A stretch of DNA of 64,000 bases from Dryocola sp051307055. Lineage in GTDB: Bacteria; Pseudomonadota; Gammaproteobacteria; Enterobacterales; Enterobacteriaceae. The DNA lies in assembly GCF_051307055.1 (NCBI RefSeq), contig NZ_CP149994.1, positions 2,356,001 through 2,420,000 on the forward strand, given 5' to 3'. Positions 18,710-26,739 of this stretch are shown here, in pieces. Both the position numbers and the translations under genes were made by a program. The notes below the pieces were generated by a model. That model was not told the origin of the DNA and did no database searches. It saw only the letters and a list, made by a program, of their open reading frames with translations. The first letter of the stretch is position 1. Every line of letters begins with the position of its first letter.

Positions 18710-18753
18710 ACCTTTGTCCTGCCAGCTTCGCACCGCCATTGGCGCAATGCTGG
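18705..18753 (-). promoter_or_regulatory. ANTAR target: dual-hexaloop antiterminator RNA in the nasF leader
   Basis: Two adjacent hairpins on the minus strand each carry a six-base loop with A at position 1 and G at position 4, the recognition signature known for ANTAR proteins. P1 (18722-18753) has stems CCAGC/GCTGG and GCGCC/GGTGC closing loop AATGGC. P2 (18705-18720) has stem AGGAC/GTCCT closing loop AAAGGT. P2 shares bases with the downstream terminator. NasR, encoded just upstream with an ANTAR domain, should bind this RNA when nitrate or nitrite is present and allow read-through into nasF. Confidence 0.85.
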
Positions 18754-18783
18754 AGAAATGGAAATTAACTCAGTAAGAAACAG

Positions 18784-18799
18784 TGCAACTCGCGTGCCA
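18784..18799 (-). promoter_or_regulatory. Sigma54 promoter of the nas operon
   Basis: The minus strand reads TGGCACGCGAGTTGCA, a perfect match to the -24/-12 consensus TGGCAC-N5-TTGCA. Transcription would start near 18773, giving a leader of about 130 bases that begins just before hairpin P1. This fits NtrC-dependent nitrogen control as known for Klebsiella nasF. No convincing NtrC dyad was found upstream. Confidence 0.88.
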
Positions 18800-18860
18800 G
18801 GTTAAAAAGCGCCTGAAACAGGGGAAACCGGGCTAAAAAGAAAGTGATACGCACCACAAA

Positions 18861-18886
18861 AAAGCACGCCGTGCCCGCAGACCGTG
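18861..18886 (-). terminator. Probable terminator after nasR
   Basis: On the minus strand GCACG and CGTGC arms flank a G+C-rich segment and are followed by six T residues, a few bases past the nasR stop. It would separate nasR transcription from the sigma54-driven nasF operon. Confidence 0.6.
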
Positions 18887-18889
18887 CAG

Positions 18890-20086
18890 CTACTCCTTTA
18901 TGGGTAAATGCCAGATATCGGCCACGGTGAGCATCGCGCCCGCCACCTCCACCATCCTTTTATTCTGGTTCATCGCCATTTTACGCAGCGCCTGCCAGGC
19001 CTGTTCCTCGCTGTACCCCTGGTGGCGAATCAGCAACGCTTTGGCTTTCTCGATGACCTTACGCTCCTCAAGCGTTGCCTGAAGCGAAGCCAGCTGCCGG
19101 GCCATGGTTTCCAGCTGTTGCGCCTGCTGGCGTACCAGCGGCAGGAGATGGCGATCGAGATAGCGCTCGCCGTCGTTGCTGGCGTGACCTGCCACCCAGT
19201 TCCCGACTTCGGTTTCGCTAAGCGGCGCTTCCTGCAGCAGCTGCCCGAGCGCCTGCTGCGCCTGCGTAATGACGAGCTCAATCAGCTTTTCTTCGACCTT
19301 TCTTAGCGCATCGATTCTGGCGGTCAACAGGGTAAACCATCTCAGCGCAAGGTCCGGCGGCGCCCCTGCTACGCCCGGCCGCGTGCAAGCCAGCCGCCTG
19401 AGCCGTTCCGTCTCCCGGCACGGTTCACCGCTGGTCTGATAGTGCTCCCGCAGCGGCCCATCGACCATGCTGCAAAAGGCGTCAAAGCAGCGCTGCTGGC
19501 TGTCTATGCGGTCCACCAGCTGCTGACGCAACGCGTCGCTGAAGCTCCCCTGCGTGAAGCCGAGTGCGCCAAGCGCCCGCTCCTGGCCTGCGAACTCTTT
19601 GCCCTGCATGAAGCTGAACAGCGCCGCCAGCGAACGAGCGACACCGGCGTTATCCACGGCGTTGCTGGTTTCGGGCACGATGCTGAGCAAATGGCGCAGC
19701 GCGCAATTGAACTGCTCCATCGCTTCAGGCGGGGTGATTTGTCGTGCGGAGATTTTTTCGCGCAGCGAGGGCAACAGTTCCAGGTAGTGCAACGCACAGG
19801 CGAGGCTAACGAACAGCGCGCTGCCGGGAAGGTAATCCGGCCGGGCGATAGCCTGCCTGAAAAGCGCCGTTTCGCGATCGACATCCTGCGCGCAAGCCTG
19901 CCTCTCGCCCCCGAACAGGCCGCCCGCAGAACAAAGCCAGATGTTGGAAGCGCCGCGCTCGCGCTGTAGCATATGGGCGAGACCGGCTACCCGTTCGGTA
20001 AGCTGCCCGATTTGCAGAATATCCTGCAGCTGTTCACGTCCACGGGTGCGGGCGACCAGCAGAAAGTCGCGGGCGGTGGGGATCAT
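18890..20086 (-). CDS. nasR: Nitrate/nitrite-responsive antiterminator NasR
   Basis: An RNA-binding regulator of the nas operon. The 398-residue protein starts MIPTARDFLLVARTRG at 20086 with GGAG 8 bases upstream; a GTG five codons earlier is an alternative with worse spacing. The N-terminal two-thirds is a helical NIT (nitrate/nitrite-sensing) domain. The last 60-70 residues are an ANTAR domain (ERKVIEKAKALLIRHQGYSEEQAWQALRKMAM). The target RNA lies 140-190 bases downstream in the nasF leader. Length and order match Klebsiella nasR-nasF. It is divergent from ychN. Confidence 0.93.
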   Translation of the reverse strand: MIPTARDFLLVARTRGREQLQDILQIGQLTERVAGLAHMLQRERGASNIWLCSAGGLFGGERQACAQDVDRETALFRQAIARPDYLPGSALFVSLACALHYLELLPSLREKISARQITPPEAMEQFNCALRHLLSIVPETSNAVDNAGVARSLAALFSFMQGKEFAGQERALGALGFTQGSFSDALRQQLVDRIDSQQRCFDAFCSMVDGPLREHYQTSGEPCRETERLRRLACTRPGVAGAPPDLALRWFTLLTARIDALRKVEEKLIELVITQAQQALGQLLQEAPLSETEVGNWVAGHASNDGERYLDRHLLPLVRQQAQQLETMARQLASLQATLEERKVIEKAKALLIRHQGYSEEQAWQALRKMAMNQNKRMVEVAGAMLTVADIWHLPIKE

Positions 20087-20160
20087 AAAATGCTCCTGCA
20101 CGGCAAAATGGTATCTTTGGCTTAAGCAAAAGTCGTGCCTTATGGCACAAAGGAGAAAGA

Positions 20161-20514
20161 ATGCAGAAAATAGTGATTATCGCCAACGGGGCTGCTTACG
20201 GCAGCGAGTCTTTGTTTAACAGCCTGCGTCTGGCCATAGCGCTGCGTGAGCAGCCGCAGCCGCCGGAGCTGAAGCTTTTTTTGATGTCCGATGCGGTCAC
20301 CGCAGGGTTACGCGGCCAGAAACCGGCGGAAGGCTACAACGTTCAACAGATGCTGGAGATCCTTACCGCGCAGGATGTGCCGGTGAAATTATGCAAAACC
20401 TGCGCCGACGGACGCGGCATTACGGCGCTGCCGCTGGCTGATGGCGTTGCTATCGGCACGCTGGTCGAACTGGCGGAGTGGACGCTGAATGCCGATAAAG
20501 TATTAACATTCTAA
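20161..20514 (+). CDS. ychN: YchN, DsrE/DsrF-family small protein
   Basis: A 117-residue cytoplasmic protein nearly identical in length and sequence to E. coli YchN (MQKIVIIANGAAYGSESLFNSLRLAIALRE). It has the DsrE-like fold and conserved cysteine segment VKLCKTCADGRG, typical of sulfur-relay proteins. E. coli YchN forms hexamers; its role is not established. AAGGAGA precedes the start. In E. coli it neighbours ychO; here the nas cluster and a PEBP gene lie between them. Confidence 0.95.
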   Translation: MQKIVIIANGAAYGSESLFNSLRLAIALREQPQPPELKLFLMSDAVTAGLRGQKPAEGYNVQQMLEILTAQDVPVKLCKTCADGRGITALPLADGVAIGTLVELAEWTLNADKVLTF

Positions 20515-20561
20515 TAATTGCCGCGCAGTAATATTTTTTTCTTATACTCTTCCCTGCGCCA

Positions 20562-20588
20562 TCAAGTTCCTGCTGTGTTTGCCGATAG
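20562..20588 (+). promoter_or_regulatory. Sigma28 (FliA)-type promoter of the chemoreceptor gene
   Basis: TCAAGTTC-N11-GCCGATAG matches the flagellar consensus TAAAGTTT-N11-GCCGATAA with exact spacing. It ends about 30 bases before the methyl-accepting protein ATG, placing the receptor in the class 3 flagellar regulon. Confidence 0.8.
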
Positions 20589-20618
20589 TTTCCGAAAATA
20601 ACACAGCAGGAAAACATC

Positions 20619-22406
20619 ATGTTCAGGTCAATACGCGCTCGAATTATTTGTGTGACGGCAGGCTGTCTGATTGTCGCCCTTCTCCTCAACACCATTATTA
20701 ACTACCGGGTCACGCGCGCGGACAATCAGCAATCCATTGAGGAGTCGCTGAAAAGCACCAGCGAAAGCCACACCGTTGCCATCGCCGACTGGGTGAACGG
20801 CAAAATGGCGGTTATTCGTTCTCTGGAGGGCGTGGCATTAACAGAAGATCCGGTGCCCGTATTCCGCCAGCTTGCTGCTGCAGGCGGCTTTACCAACGTT
20901 TATGTCGGCTATGCCAGCAAGACGGCAAAGTTCTCCGATCCAACCGGTGTTCCCGCCGACTATGACCCAACGATTCGTCCGTGGTATCAGCAGGCGTTAA
21001 AAGAGAACGCCCCTATCGTGACCGCGCCGTATGTTGACGCCGGAACAGGAAAACTGGTGGTGACCTTCGCGATGCCGGTTTCTGAAAACGGCGAGCTGAA
21101 AGCGGTGGTTGCGGGGGATGTGGCGATGGACAGCGTTGTCGCTAACGTGCGCAGTATCCACCCGACGGCCAACAGCAGCGGGATGCTGGTTGACGGCGAC
21201 GGCTCGGTTATCGCGGCATTAGATCCCGCATTAACCCTCAAACCCTTTAGTGACGCGGTCACGGGCGCAAGCTTCGATCGGCTGCTGGCGGACGGCCATC
21301 GGGCTACGGGCAGCATGAACAATAAAACCAAGCAGCTGCTTGCCACGCCTGTGCCGGGCACGCACTGGTTCCTGATCGTCGCGCTGGATAATGACGATGC
21401 CACATTCGGGATGCGTGCGTTGCTGAAGGCGTCGGCCATCGCGCTGGTCGCGCTGGTGCTTATCTCTGGCGCGGTGGTGCATCTACTGGTGGCAACCGTA
21501 CTTAAACGACTGAGCACCATTCGTGATGCGATGCACGCCATCAGCTCCGGCACTAACGATCTGTCCCGGCGTCTACCGGAAGTGGGGAATGATGAGGTCG
21601 CGCAAATCGCCCACGCGTTTAACGCCTTCAGCGACAAACTGTCGGTGGTAATGGCGCAGCTGCGCGATGCCAGCGCGTCGGTAAAAGTCGCCGCTAACGA
21701 GATTGCCGCCGGAAATCAGGATCTCTCCGGGCGCACCGAGCAAGCCGCCTCCAGCCTGCGTGAAACCGCCAGCGCCGTGGAGCAGATCACCGCCTCGGTT
21801 GCTAACTCTACCGAAGCCGCGGTGCAGGCCAACATTCAGACCACCAGCGCCAGCGAAGCCGCAGAACGCGGCGGGCGCGTCGTTTCGCAGGTTATCTCCA
21901 CCATGGAGGCTATCGAAACCGCCTCCGGGAAAATTGGCGACATCACGGGCGTTATCGACGGCATCGCTTTTCAGACCAATATCCTGGCGCTGAACGCGTC
22001 GGTTGAAGCCGCGCGCGCGGGGGAACAGGGTCGTGGATTCGCCGTGGTTGCCGGAGAGGTGCGTAACCTCGCGCAGCGCAGCGCGCAGGCCGCGAAAGAG
22101 ATCAAAATGTTGATCGATTCCACGACGCAAAGCGTGGCGAACGGCTCGAAGTATGTGCGCCAGGCCGGGGAAGCAATGAACGATATCGTCACCAGCGTGG
22201 GCAGCGTTTCCGGCATCATGCGCGAAATCACAATATCCACCAGCGAACAGATGAAGGGCATTCAGGAGATTAACCACGCGGTGACGCACCTCGATAATAT
22301 GGTGCAGCAGAATGCGGAGCTGGTGGTGCAGTCTGCCGCCGCTGCGGGCGCGTTACAGAGCCAGGCTGGCGAACTGGCGGAAACCGCGGGGCATTTTCGC
22401 ATTTAG
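20619..22406 (+). CDS. Methyl-accepting chemotaxis protein with periplasmic Cache sensor
   Basis: An inner-membrane chemoreceptor of 595 residues. TM1 is at about 9-28, followed by a periplasmic Cache-type sensor (IRPWYQQALKENAPIVTAPYVDAGTGKLVVTFAMPV), TM2 at about 268-292, HAMP, and the cytoplasmic signalling domain. The CheA/CheW-binding tip is intact (IDGIAFQTNILALNASVEAARAGEQGRGFAVVAGEVRNLA, read in parts). The C-terminus ends AETAGHFRI without an NWETF-type CheR tether, so it probably depends on other receptors for efficient adaptation. The ligand is unknown; this sensor class often binds small organic ligands. GGAAAACATC precedes the start and a sigma28-type promoter lies upstream. It is not at this locus in E. 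coli. Confidence 0.92.
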   Translation: MFRSIRARIICVTAGCLIVALLLNTIINYRVTRADNQQSIEESLKSTSESHTVAIADWVNGKMAVIRSLEGVALTEDPVPVFRQLAAAGGFTNVYVGYASKTAKFSDPTGVPADYDPTIRPWYQQALKENAPIVTAPYVDAGTGKLVVTFAMPVSENGELKAVVAGDVAMDSVVANVRSIHPTANSSGMLVDGDGSVIAALDPALTLKPFSDAVTGASFDRLLADGHRATGSMNNKTKQLLATPVPGTHWFLIVALDNDDATFGMRALLKASAIALVALVLISGAVVHLLVATVLKRLSTIRDAMHAISSGTNDLSRRLPEVGNDEVAQIAHAFNAFSDKLSVVMAQLRDASASVKVAANEIAAGNQDLSGRTEQAASSLRETASAVEQITASVANSTEAAVQANIQTTSASEAAERGGRVVSQVISTMEAIETASGKIGDITGVIDGIAFQTNILALNASVEAARAGEQGRGFAVVAGEVRNLAQRSAQAAKEIKMLIDSTTQSVANGSKYVRQAGEAMNDIVTSVGSVSGIMREITISTSEQMKGIQEINHAVTHLDNMVQQNAELVVQSAAAAGALQSQAGELAETAGHFRI

Positions 22407-22410
22407 TAAA

Positions 22411-22430
22411 AAACCCGCTCCGGCGGGTTT
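22411..22430. terminator. Bidirectional terminator between the chemoreceptor gene and chaC
   Basis: AAACCCGC-TCCG-GCGGGTTT is an 8-bp stem with a UCCG loop. The plus side continues into a short T-rich tail, and the minus side reads into TTTTTT. It lies between the convergent stops at 22406 and 22436. Confidence 0.85.
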
Positions 22431-22435
22431 ATTTA

Positions 22436-23134
22436 TCAGGCGAATCCAGGCTGGAAGCTTCCGCCCTCTTCCTGCGGCTTTTGCAGCCGGGCACGGACCT
22501 GGCTTACCAGCTCATCAAGGCAGTCGTCATGCATGCCGTGTTTTTTCAGTTCGGTTTCAAGCAAGAACAGATACTGCGCGTTGGTGCCCAGCGGGCCGCT
22601 GGCGGCGGCGATAAGCGGCGCAATGGTTTGGGCGCGGGTATCGGCCTCGTACAATGGATGGCGGGGATCCATGATGAACACCAGCGCATTAACGCTGCGG
22701 CCATCGTCGAGCGCCAGCCTGCACCAGGTGGGCAGATAGCAGCCGGTTATCATTTCGCGCTTCCACACCAGCGCCAGCTCTTCTTCAAGCAGCGCTTCCG
22801 GCAGGCGGTAGGCAAGGCCGGTTGTTCGCCCGCCTTCTTTCAGCGCCAGCATTCGTCCAGGCTGACAGGCCGTGCCGCGCCCGGCGGTAAGGCGCAGGCA
22901 GAACGCCCGGTGCCAGCCCACCAGCGTGCCGGGGGCTGATTCATCAAATTCGAAGGCCGGGTTCCACATCAAGGAGCCGTAGCCAAATAGCCAGACCGGG
23001 CTGGGATCGGGTCGACAGGCAAGGGTCGCCGCAAGGGAAGCTGAACGCTGTTCGGGCGTCCAGAGTAACGATTCTTCGATAGAACCAAAAGCCGTCTTAC
23101 AATCCGCATTGATTAAGAAATCGCGCGTTAACAC
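22436..23134 (-). CDS. chaC: Glutathione-specific gamma-glutamylcyclotransferase ChaC
   Basis: Cleaves glutathione to 5-oxoproline and Cys-Gly in the cytoplasm. From the GTG at 23134 (MLTRDFLINADCKTAFGSIEESLLW) it is 232 residues, against 231 in E. coli. The substrate-binding motif FGYGSLMWNP is present, and the catalytic glutamate is probably in LPEALLEEEL. The GTG start is chosen because GGAGGT lies 6 bases upstream and E. coli ChaC begins at the same place; a start seven codons upstream is possible but unsupported. It follows chaB on the same strand after about 215 bases. Confidence 0.93.
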   Translation of the reverse strand: MLTRDFLINADCKTAFGSIEESLLWTPEQRSASLAATLACRPDPSPVWLFGYGSLMWNPAFEFDESAPGTLVGWHRAFCLRLTAGRGTACQPGRMLALKEGGRTTGLAYRLPEALLEEELALVWKREMITGCYLPTWCRLALDDGRSVNALVFIMDPRHPLYEADTRAQTIAPLIAAASGPLGTNAQYLFLLETELKKHGMHDDCLDELVSQVRARLQKPQEEGGSFQPGFA

Positions 23135-23350
23135 CCTGCACCTCCGCCACCGCATACTTCCCTGTGACTACGCCAACTGCGCCTTCCCGGCTTTTGACCG
23201 CTCATTTATAAAGCAGCATACCGGTGACGATAAGCAATTAGCGAGGCGCTGGCAAGTTTGATAACCATCGCAGAACGGTAAAAGGCCATTTCACCTGCCG
23301 GACGCAGAACCGGTGAACGGAATAAGCCGCTCTGTCCGGGCGGCTTACGG

Positions 23351-23581
23351 CTACTTTTTCTTATGCCATTTATCATCATCGCCTTTCTGGTACTGATGCT
23401 TCACGGCAGCCCAGGCGACTTTGTGGGCCGTCTCTTCCCGGCCGGCATCGCCTTTGCGGTCCTCTTTATCCTTATACTCATCCCAGGCGCTGTTGAACGC
23501 CTCTTTGTAGATGTCCTGCGCATGGGCAGGCAAAACATTTTGTACGCTGTCCGGCAGTTCGCTTTTGCTTTTATAAGGCAT
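23351..23581 (-). CDS. chaB: ChaB, small protein linked to the ChaA cation antiporter
   Basis: A 76-residue charged protein (MPYKSKSELPDSVQNVLPAHAQDIYKEAFNSAWDEY, read in parts) with the ChaB fold, ending in a lysine-rich tail. It was once proposed to regulate ChaA; its molecular role is not settled. It is divergent from chaA, as in E. coli. An inverted repeat TAAGCCGC/GCGGCTTA (23323-23347) follows the stop codon but lacks a good T-tract. Confidence 0.93.
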   Translation of the reverse strand: MPYKSKSELPDSVQNVLPAHAQDIYKEAFNSAWDEYKDKEDRKGDAGREETAHKVAWAAVKHQYQKGDDDKWHKKK

Positions 23582-23861
23582 AGATTAATCTCCTTAATGG
23601 GTGACTCTTAAGTGTGAAACAAAGCGCCCGGCACCGCCAATAATTCAATATTATTAAAGTAAGATAAACACAACCTGTTGTTTATAAATCACTTAAATCC
23701 AATAAAATTTTTTTCAACGACATTCAAGCGATAGCCATGCAAAAGCCGTAAAAGTAAGTAAATATCTCCACTAATAAAGCCTTTTTTGCTATTTTAGCGT
23801 GGTAAAAAAGCCCAACGAAATCCAATAAATAGCTTTTCAATTGCGCATATGGAGAATCTTA
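23582..23861. promoter_or_regulatory. Divergent chaB/chaA intergenic region
   Basis: About 280 bases, strongly AT-rich (especially 23640-23830), separating divergent chaB and chaA. Both promoters must lie here, but no factor binding site can be named with confidence. Confidence 0.5.
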
Positions 23862-24965
23862 ATGCCAAAAACACAACATGATGCGGTTAAAACCCGCCAT
23901 AAGGAGAGTTCCCTCATTTTCCCGGTGCTGGCACTGGCCGTACTGGCGTTATGGGGCACCAGCCAGTCTTTGCCGGTGGTAGTCGGGATTAACGTTCTGG
24001 CGTTAGTGGCTATTTTAAGCAGCGCCTTTAGCGTAGTACGCCATGCCGATGTGCTGGCACACCGTTTAGGTGAACCTTACGGCTCTTTAATTCTCAGCCT
24101 TTCCGTTGTTATCCTTGAAGTCAGTTTAATCTCCGCGCTCATGGCTACCGGCGATGCCGCGCCCACGCTGATGCGCGATACGCTTTACTCCATTATTATG
24201 ATTGTTACCGGCGGCCTGGTAGGCTTCTCGCTGCTGCTTGGCGGGCGCAAATTCGCCACCCAGTACATGAATCTGTTTGGCATTAAGCAGTACCTGATAG
24301 CGCTGTTCCCGCTGGCGGTGATCGTGCTGGTATTTCCTACCGCCCTGCCGGAAGGCAATTTCAGCGTTGGCCAGTCGCTGATGGTGGCCGGGATTTCCGC
24401 TGCCATGTACGGCGTCTTCCTGTTGATCCAGACCAAAACGCACCAGAGCCTGTTCGTCTACGAGCACGAAGATGAAGCGGATGACGATAACCCGCATCAC
24501 GGTAAGCCCTCCGCACACAGCAGCACCTGGCATGCTATCTGGCTGATCGTGCACCTGGTCGCCGTTATCGCCGTGACGAAAATGAATGCCGGCCCGCTGG
24601 AATCATTGCTGGGCACGCTTAATGCGCCGGCACAGTTCACGGGCTTCCTTGTCGCGCTGCTGATCCTCTCACCCGAAGGGCTGGGGGCGCTGAAAGCGGT
24701 GCTGAGCAATCAGGTGCAGCGCGCCATGAACCTGTTCTTCGGCTCGGTGCTGGCGACAATTTCCCTGACGGTTCCTGCGGTAACGCTGATTGCGATGCTG
24801 ACGGACAACGAGCTGATTTTCGGCCTCGGCAAGCCGGAGGTGGTGGTCATGCTCACCTCGCTGGTGCTGTGCCAGATCTCCTTCTCAACCGGGCGCACCA
24901 ACGTGCTTAACGGCACCGCGCACCTCGTGCTGTTCGCCGCCTACCTGATGACGATATTTGCCTGA
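23862..24965 (+). CDS. chaA: Sodium-potassium/proton antiporter ChaA
   Basis: An inner-membrane Ca2+/Na+/K+-H+ antiporter of the CaCA superfamily, active at alkaline pH and high salt. It is 367 residues from the ATG at 23862 (MPKTQHDAVKTRHKESSLIF), with GGAG 8 bases upstream; a TTG seven codons earlier lacks support. It has about eleven membrane segments, two CaCA repeats around EVSLISALMATGDAAP and LSPEGLGALKAVLSNQVQRAMN, and an acidic/histidine-rich cytoplasmic loop (YEHEDEADDDNPHHG) typical of ChaA. It is followed by a strong bidirectional terminator. Confidence 0.96.
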   Translation: MPKTQHDAVKTRHKESSLIFPVLALAVLALWGTSQSLPVVVGINVLALVAILSSAFSVVRHADVLAHRLGEPYGSLILSLSVVILEVSLISALMATGDAAPTLMRDTLYSIIMIVTGGLVGFSLLLGGRKFATQYMNLFGIKQYLIALFPLAVIVLVFPTALPEGNFSVGQSLMVAGISAAMYGVFLLIQTKTHQSLFVYEHEDEADDDNPHHGKPSAHSSTWHAIWLIVHLVAVIAVTKMNAGPLESLLGTLNAPAQFTGFLVALLILSPEGLGALKAVLSNQVQRAMNLFFGSVLATISLTVPAVTLIAMLTDNELIFGLGKPEVVVMLTSLVLCQISFSTGRTNVLNGTAHLVLFAAYLMTIFA

Positions 24966-24980
24966 CGCTCGCCGGATACA

Positions 24981-25012
24981 AAAAAGCCCTTATCTTGCGA
25001 TAAGGGCTTTTT
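24981..25012. terminator. Bidirectional terminator between chaA and kdsA
   Basis: A 14-bp perfect stem (AAAAAGCCCTTATC and its complement) with loop TTGC gives T-tracts on both strands. It lies between the convergent ends of chaA (24965) and kdsA (25034). The E. coli ldr/rdl toxin-antitoxin repeats found at this junction in K-12 are absent. Confidence 0.93.
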
Positions 25013-25033
25013 GCATTGCGCGGTTAAAGAAGC

Positions 25034-25888
25034 TTAGTGGCTGGTATCCAGCGGCTCAAAACCTTTCACCAGATCGTCAATCGCTTTGATCTGTTTTAAG
25101 AACGGCTCAAGTTTTGCCAGCGGCAGCGCGGACGGGCCGTCGCAGCGCGCGTTATCCGGATCCGGATGCGCTTCAATAAACAGGCCCGCAAGGCCGGTCG
25201 CCATACCGGCGCGGGCCAGTTCGGTCACCTGAGCGCGACGACCGCTGGACGCAGCGCCAAACGGGTCGCGGCACTGCAGGGCGTGGGTCACATCAAAGAT
25301 CACCGGCGCGCCGCCAGAAACCTGTTTCATCACGCCAAAGCCCAGCATGTCGACAACCAGGTTGTCGTAACCGAAGTTTGCCCCGCGGTCGCACAGAATA
25401 ATCTGGTCGTTGCCGCCTTCATGGAATTTATCAACGATGTTGCCCATCTGGCCCGGGCTTACGAACTGCGGTTTTTTTACGTTGATCACAGCGCCCGTTT
25501 TCGCCATCGCTTCAACCAGATCGGTCTGACGGGCGAGGAAGGCTGGCAGCTGAATCACGTCCACCACGTCGGCAACCGGCTGCGCCTGGCTTGCTTCATG
25601 AACGTCGGTGATGATTTTCACGCCGAAGGTCTGTTTCAGCTCCTGGAAAATCTTCATACCTTCTTCAAGACCCGGCCCGCGGTAAGAGTGAATGGATGAA
25701 CGGTTGGCTTTATCAAACGATGCCTTGAACACGTAAGGGATGCCCAGCTTCTGCGTAACGGTGACGTAATGCTCACAGATACGCATCGCGAGATCGCGCG
25801 ATTCCAGCACGTTCATGCCGCCAAACAGCACAAACGGCAGGTCGTTTGCGACGTTGATATCGCCAATGCTAACCACTTTTTGTTCCAT
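25034..25888 (-). CDS. kdsA: 3-deoxy-D-manno-octulosonate 8-phosphate synthase KdsA
   Basis: Condenses phosphoenolpyruvate with arabinose 5-phosphate to Kdo 8-phosphate, the first committed step of Kdo for lipopolysaccharide. It is 284 residues, the same as E. coli (MEQKVVSIGDINVANDLPF). It is a TIM-barrel DAHP-synthase-family enzyme with FKASFDKANRSS and the PEP-binding segment VFDVTHALQCRDP visible. It is the last gene of the hemA-prfA-prmC-sirB2-sirB1-kdsA run, 41 bases after sirB1, and is followed by a strong terminator. Confidence 0.97.
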   Translation of the reverse strand: MEQKVVSIGDINVANDLPFVLFGGMNVLESRDLAMRICEHYVTVTQKLGIPYVFKASFDKANRSSIHSYRGPGLEEGMKIFQELKQTFGVKIITDVHEASQAQPVADVVDVIQLPAFLARQTDLVEAMAKTGAVINVKKPQFVSPGQMGNIVDKFHEGGNDQIILCDRGANFGYDNLVVDMLGFGVMKQVSGGAPVIFDVTHALQCRDPFGAASSGRRAQVTELARAGMATGLAGLFIEAHPDPDNARCDGPSALPLAKLEPFLKQIKAIDDLVKGFEPLDTSH

Positions 25889-25929
25889 CTTTCAGATCGC
25901 CTTATCAGGTGTGAATCAAAAATTTTGCG

Positions 25930-26739
25930 TTAATGCAGGATGACCTGCTTATGCGAAATCGAGTTAATTTGCGCTTTAATCATTTCGCTAATCGGATCTT
26001 CCGGGCACTGCTCAACAAAATAGCTTAGATCGTTGAGCGCCACGTGCTCGCAATCAAGCTGCGCATAGATAAGACCACGATCGCGGATTTCATACGGATC
26101 TTCCGGATTGAACTGGAGCAAGGCTTCGCTGGCGCGAAGCGCCAGCTCCATCTGCCGCTCTTCCATCAGTGCGGATTTTAGCGTGTCCAGCAGCTTGCGG
26201 ATAACCTCGGCGTTATCAGACTCATCCAGATCTTCTTCAAAAAGCTCGGCGGTCGGATTGATATTGCCCTTCAGCCACACGTCAAGCGTATGCTCGTCGA
26301 GGGTGTCGCCGTTAAACGGGTTAATGAGCCACATCTCCCCGTCCATCCAGTCGCCGCGCAGTATAAGCTGCGTTGGGAAGATGACCGGCATTAAAGGAAT
26401 ATCCAGACGTTCGGCAATCCACAGTAAAATCGCTCCCAGGGAAACGGCGCTGCCCTGGCGCTTTTTCAGCACGTTATCCAGCCACAGGGCGTCCGACAGA
26501 CGATACACGCCGCCGGCGTCTTTAAATCCCCATTCGCCGTAAAACAGCTCGAGAAGTTTTTCTAACTGCCGATCGGCATGATCGGCTTCGCAGATGTCTT
26601 CACGGGCCTGGCTGACCAGCCGTTCGAGCTGCACTCGCACTTCCGCTTCCGGAAAATCTTCGCGTATCAGCTGCGAGACTAAAATCATGCCTTCGCACAG
26701 CGGTGCCTGATTAAATTCGAAATCGGCTAACGACCTCAT
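25930..26739 (-). CDS. sirB1: SirB1, transglutaminase-like/TPR-domain protein
   Basis: A 269-residue cytoplasmic protein (MRSLADFEFNQAPLCEGMILV), the same length as E. coli SirB1 (YchA). The N-terminal half is a transglutaminase-like domain (KKRQGSAVSLGAILLWIAERL, VIFPTQLILRG), and the C-terminal half has tetratricopeptide-like helices (ALRASEALLQFNPEDPYEIRDRGLIYAQ, read in parts). The biochemical role is not established. Its ATG overlaps the sirB2 stop as ATGA. Confidence 0.95.
   Translation of the reverse strand: MRSLADFEFNQAPLCEGMILVSQLIREDFPEAEVRVQLERLVSQAREDICEADHADRQLEKLLELFYGEWGFKDAGGVYRLSDALWLDNVLKKRQGSAVSLGAILLWIAERLDIPLMPVIFPTQLILRGDWMDGEMWLINPFNGDTLDEHTLDVWLKGNINPTAELFEEDLDESDNAEVIRKLLDTLKSALMEERQMELALRASEALLQFNPEDPYEIRDRGLIYAQLDCEHVALNDLSYFVEQCPEDPISEMIKAQINSISHKQVILH

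Noticed and set aside
20515..20618. A TAAAG sequence at about 20500 as the -35 of the chemoreceptor promoter
   Set aside because: The spacing to GCCGATAG is far too long; TCAAGTTC at 20562 has the exact 11-base spacer.
24966..25033. Possible ldr/rdl toxin-antitoxin repeats between chaA and kdsA, as in E. coli K-12
   Set aside because: The interval is only 68 bases and holds just the bidirectional terminator.
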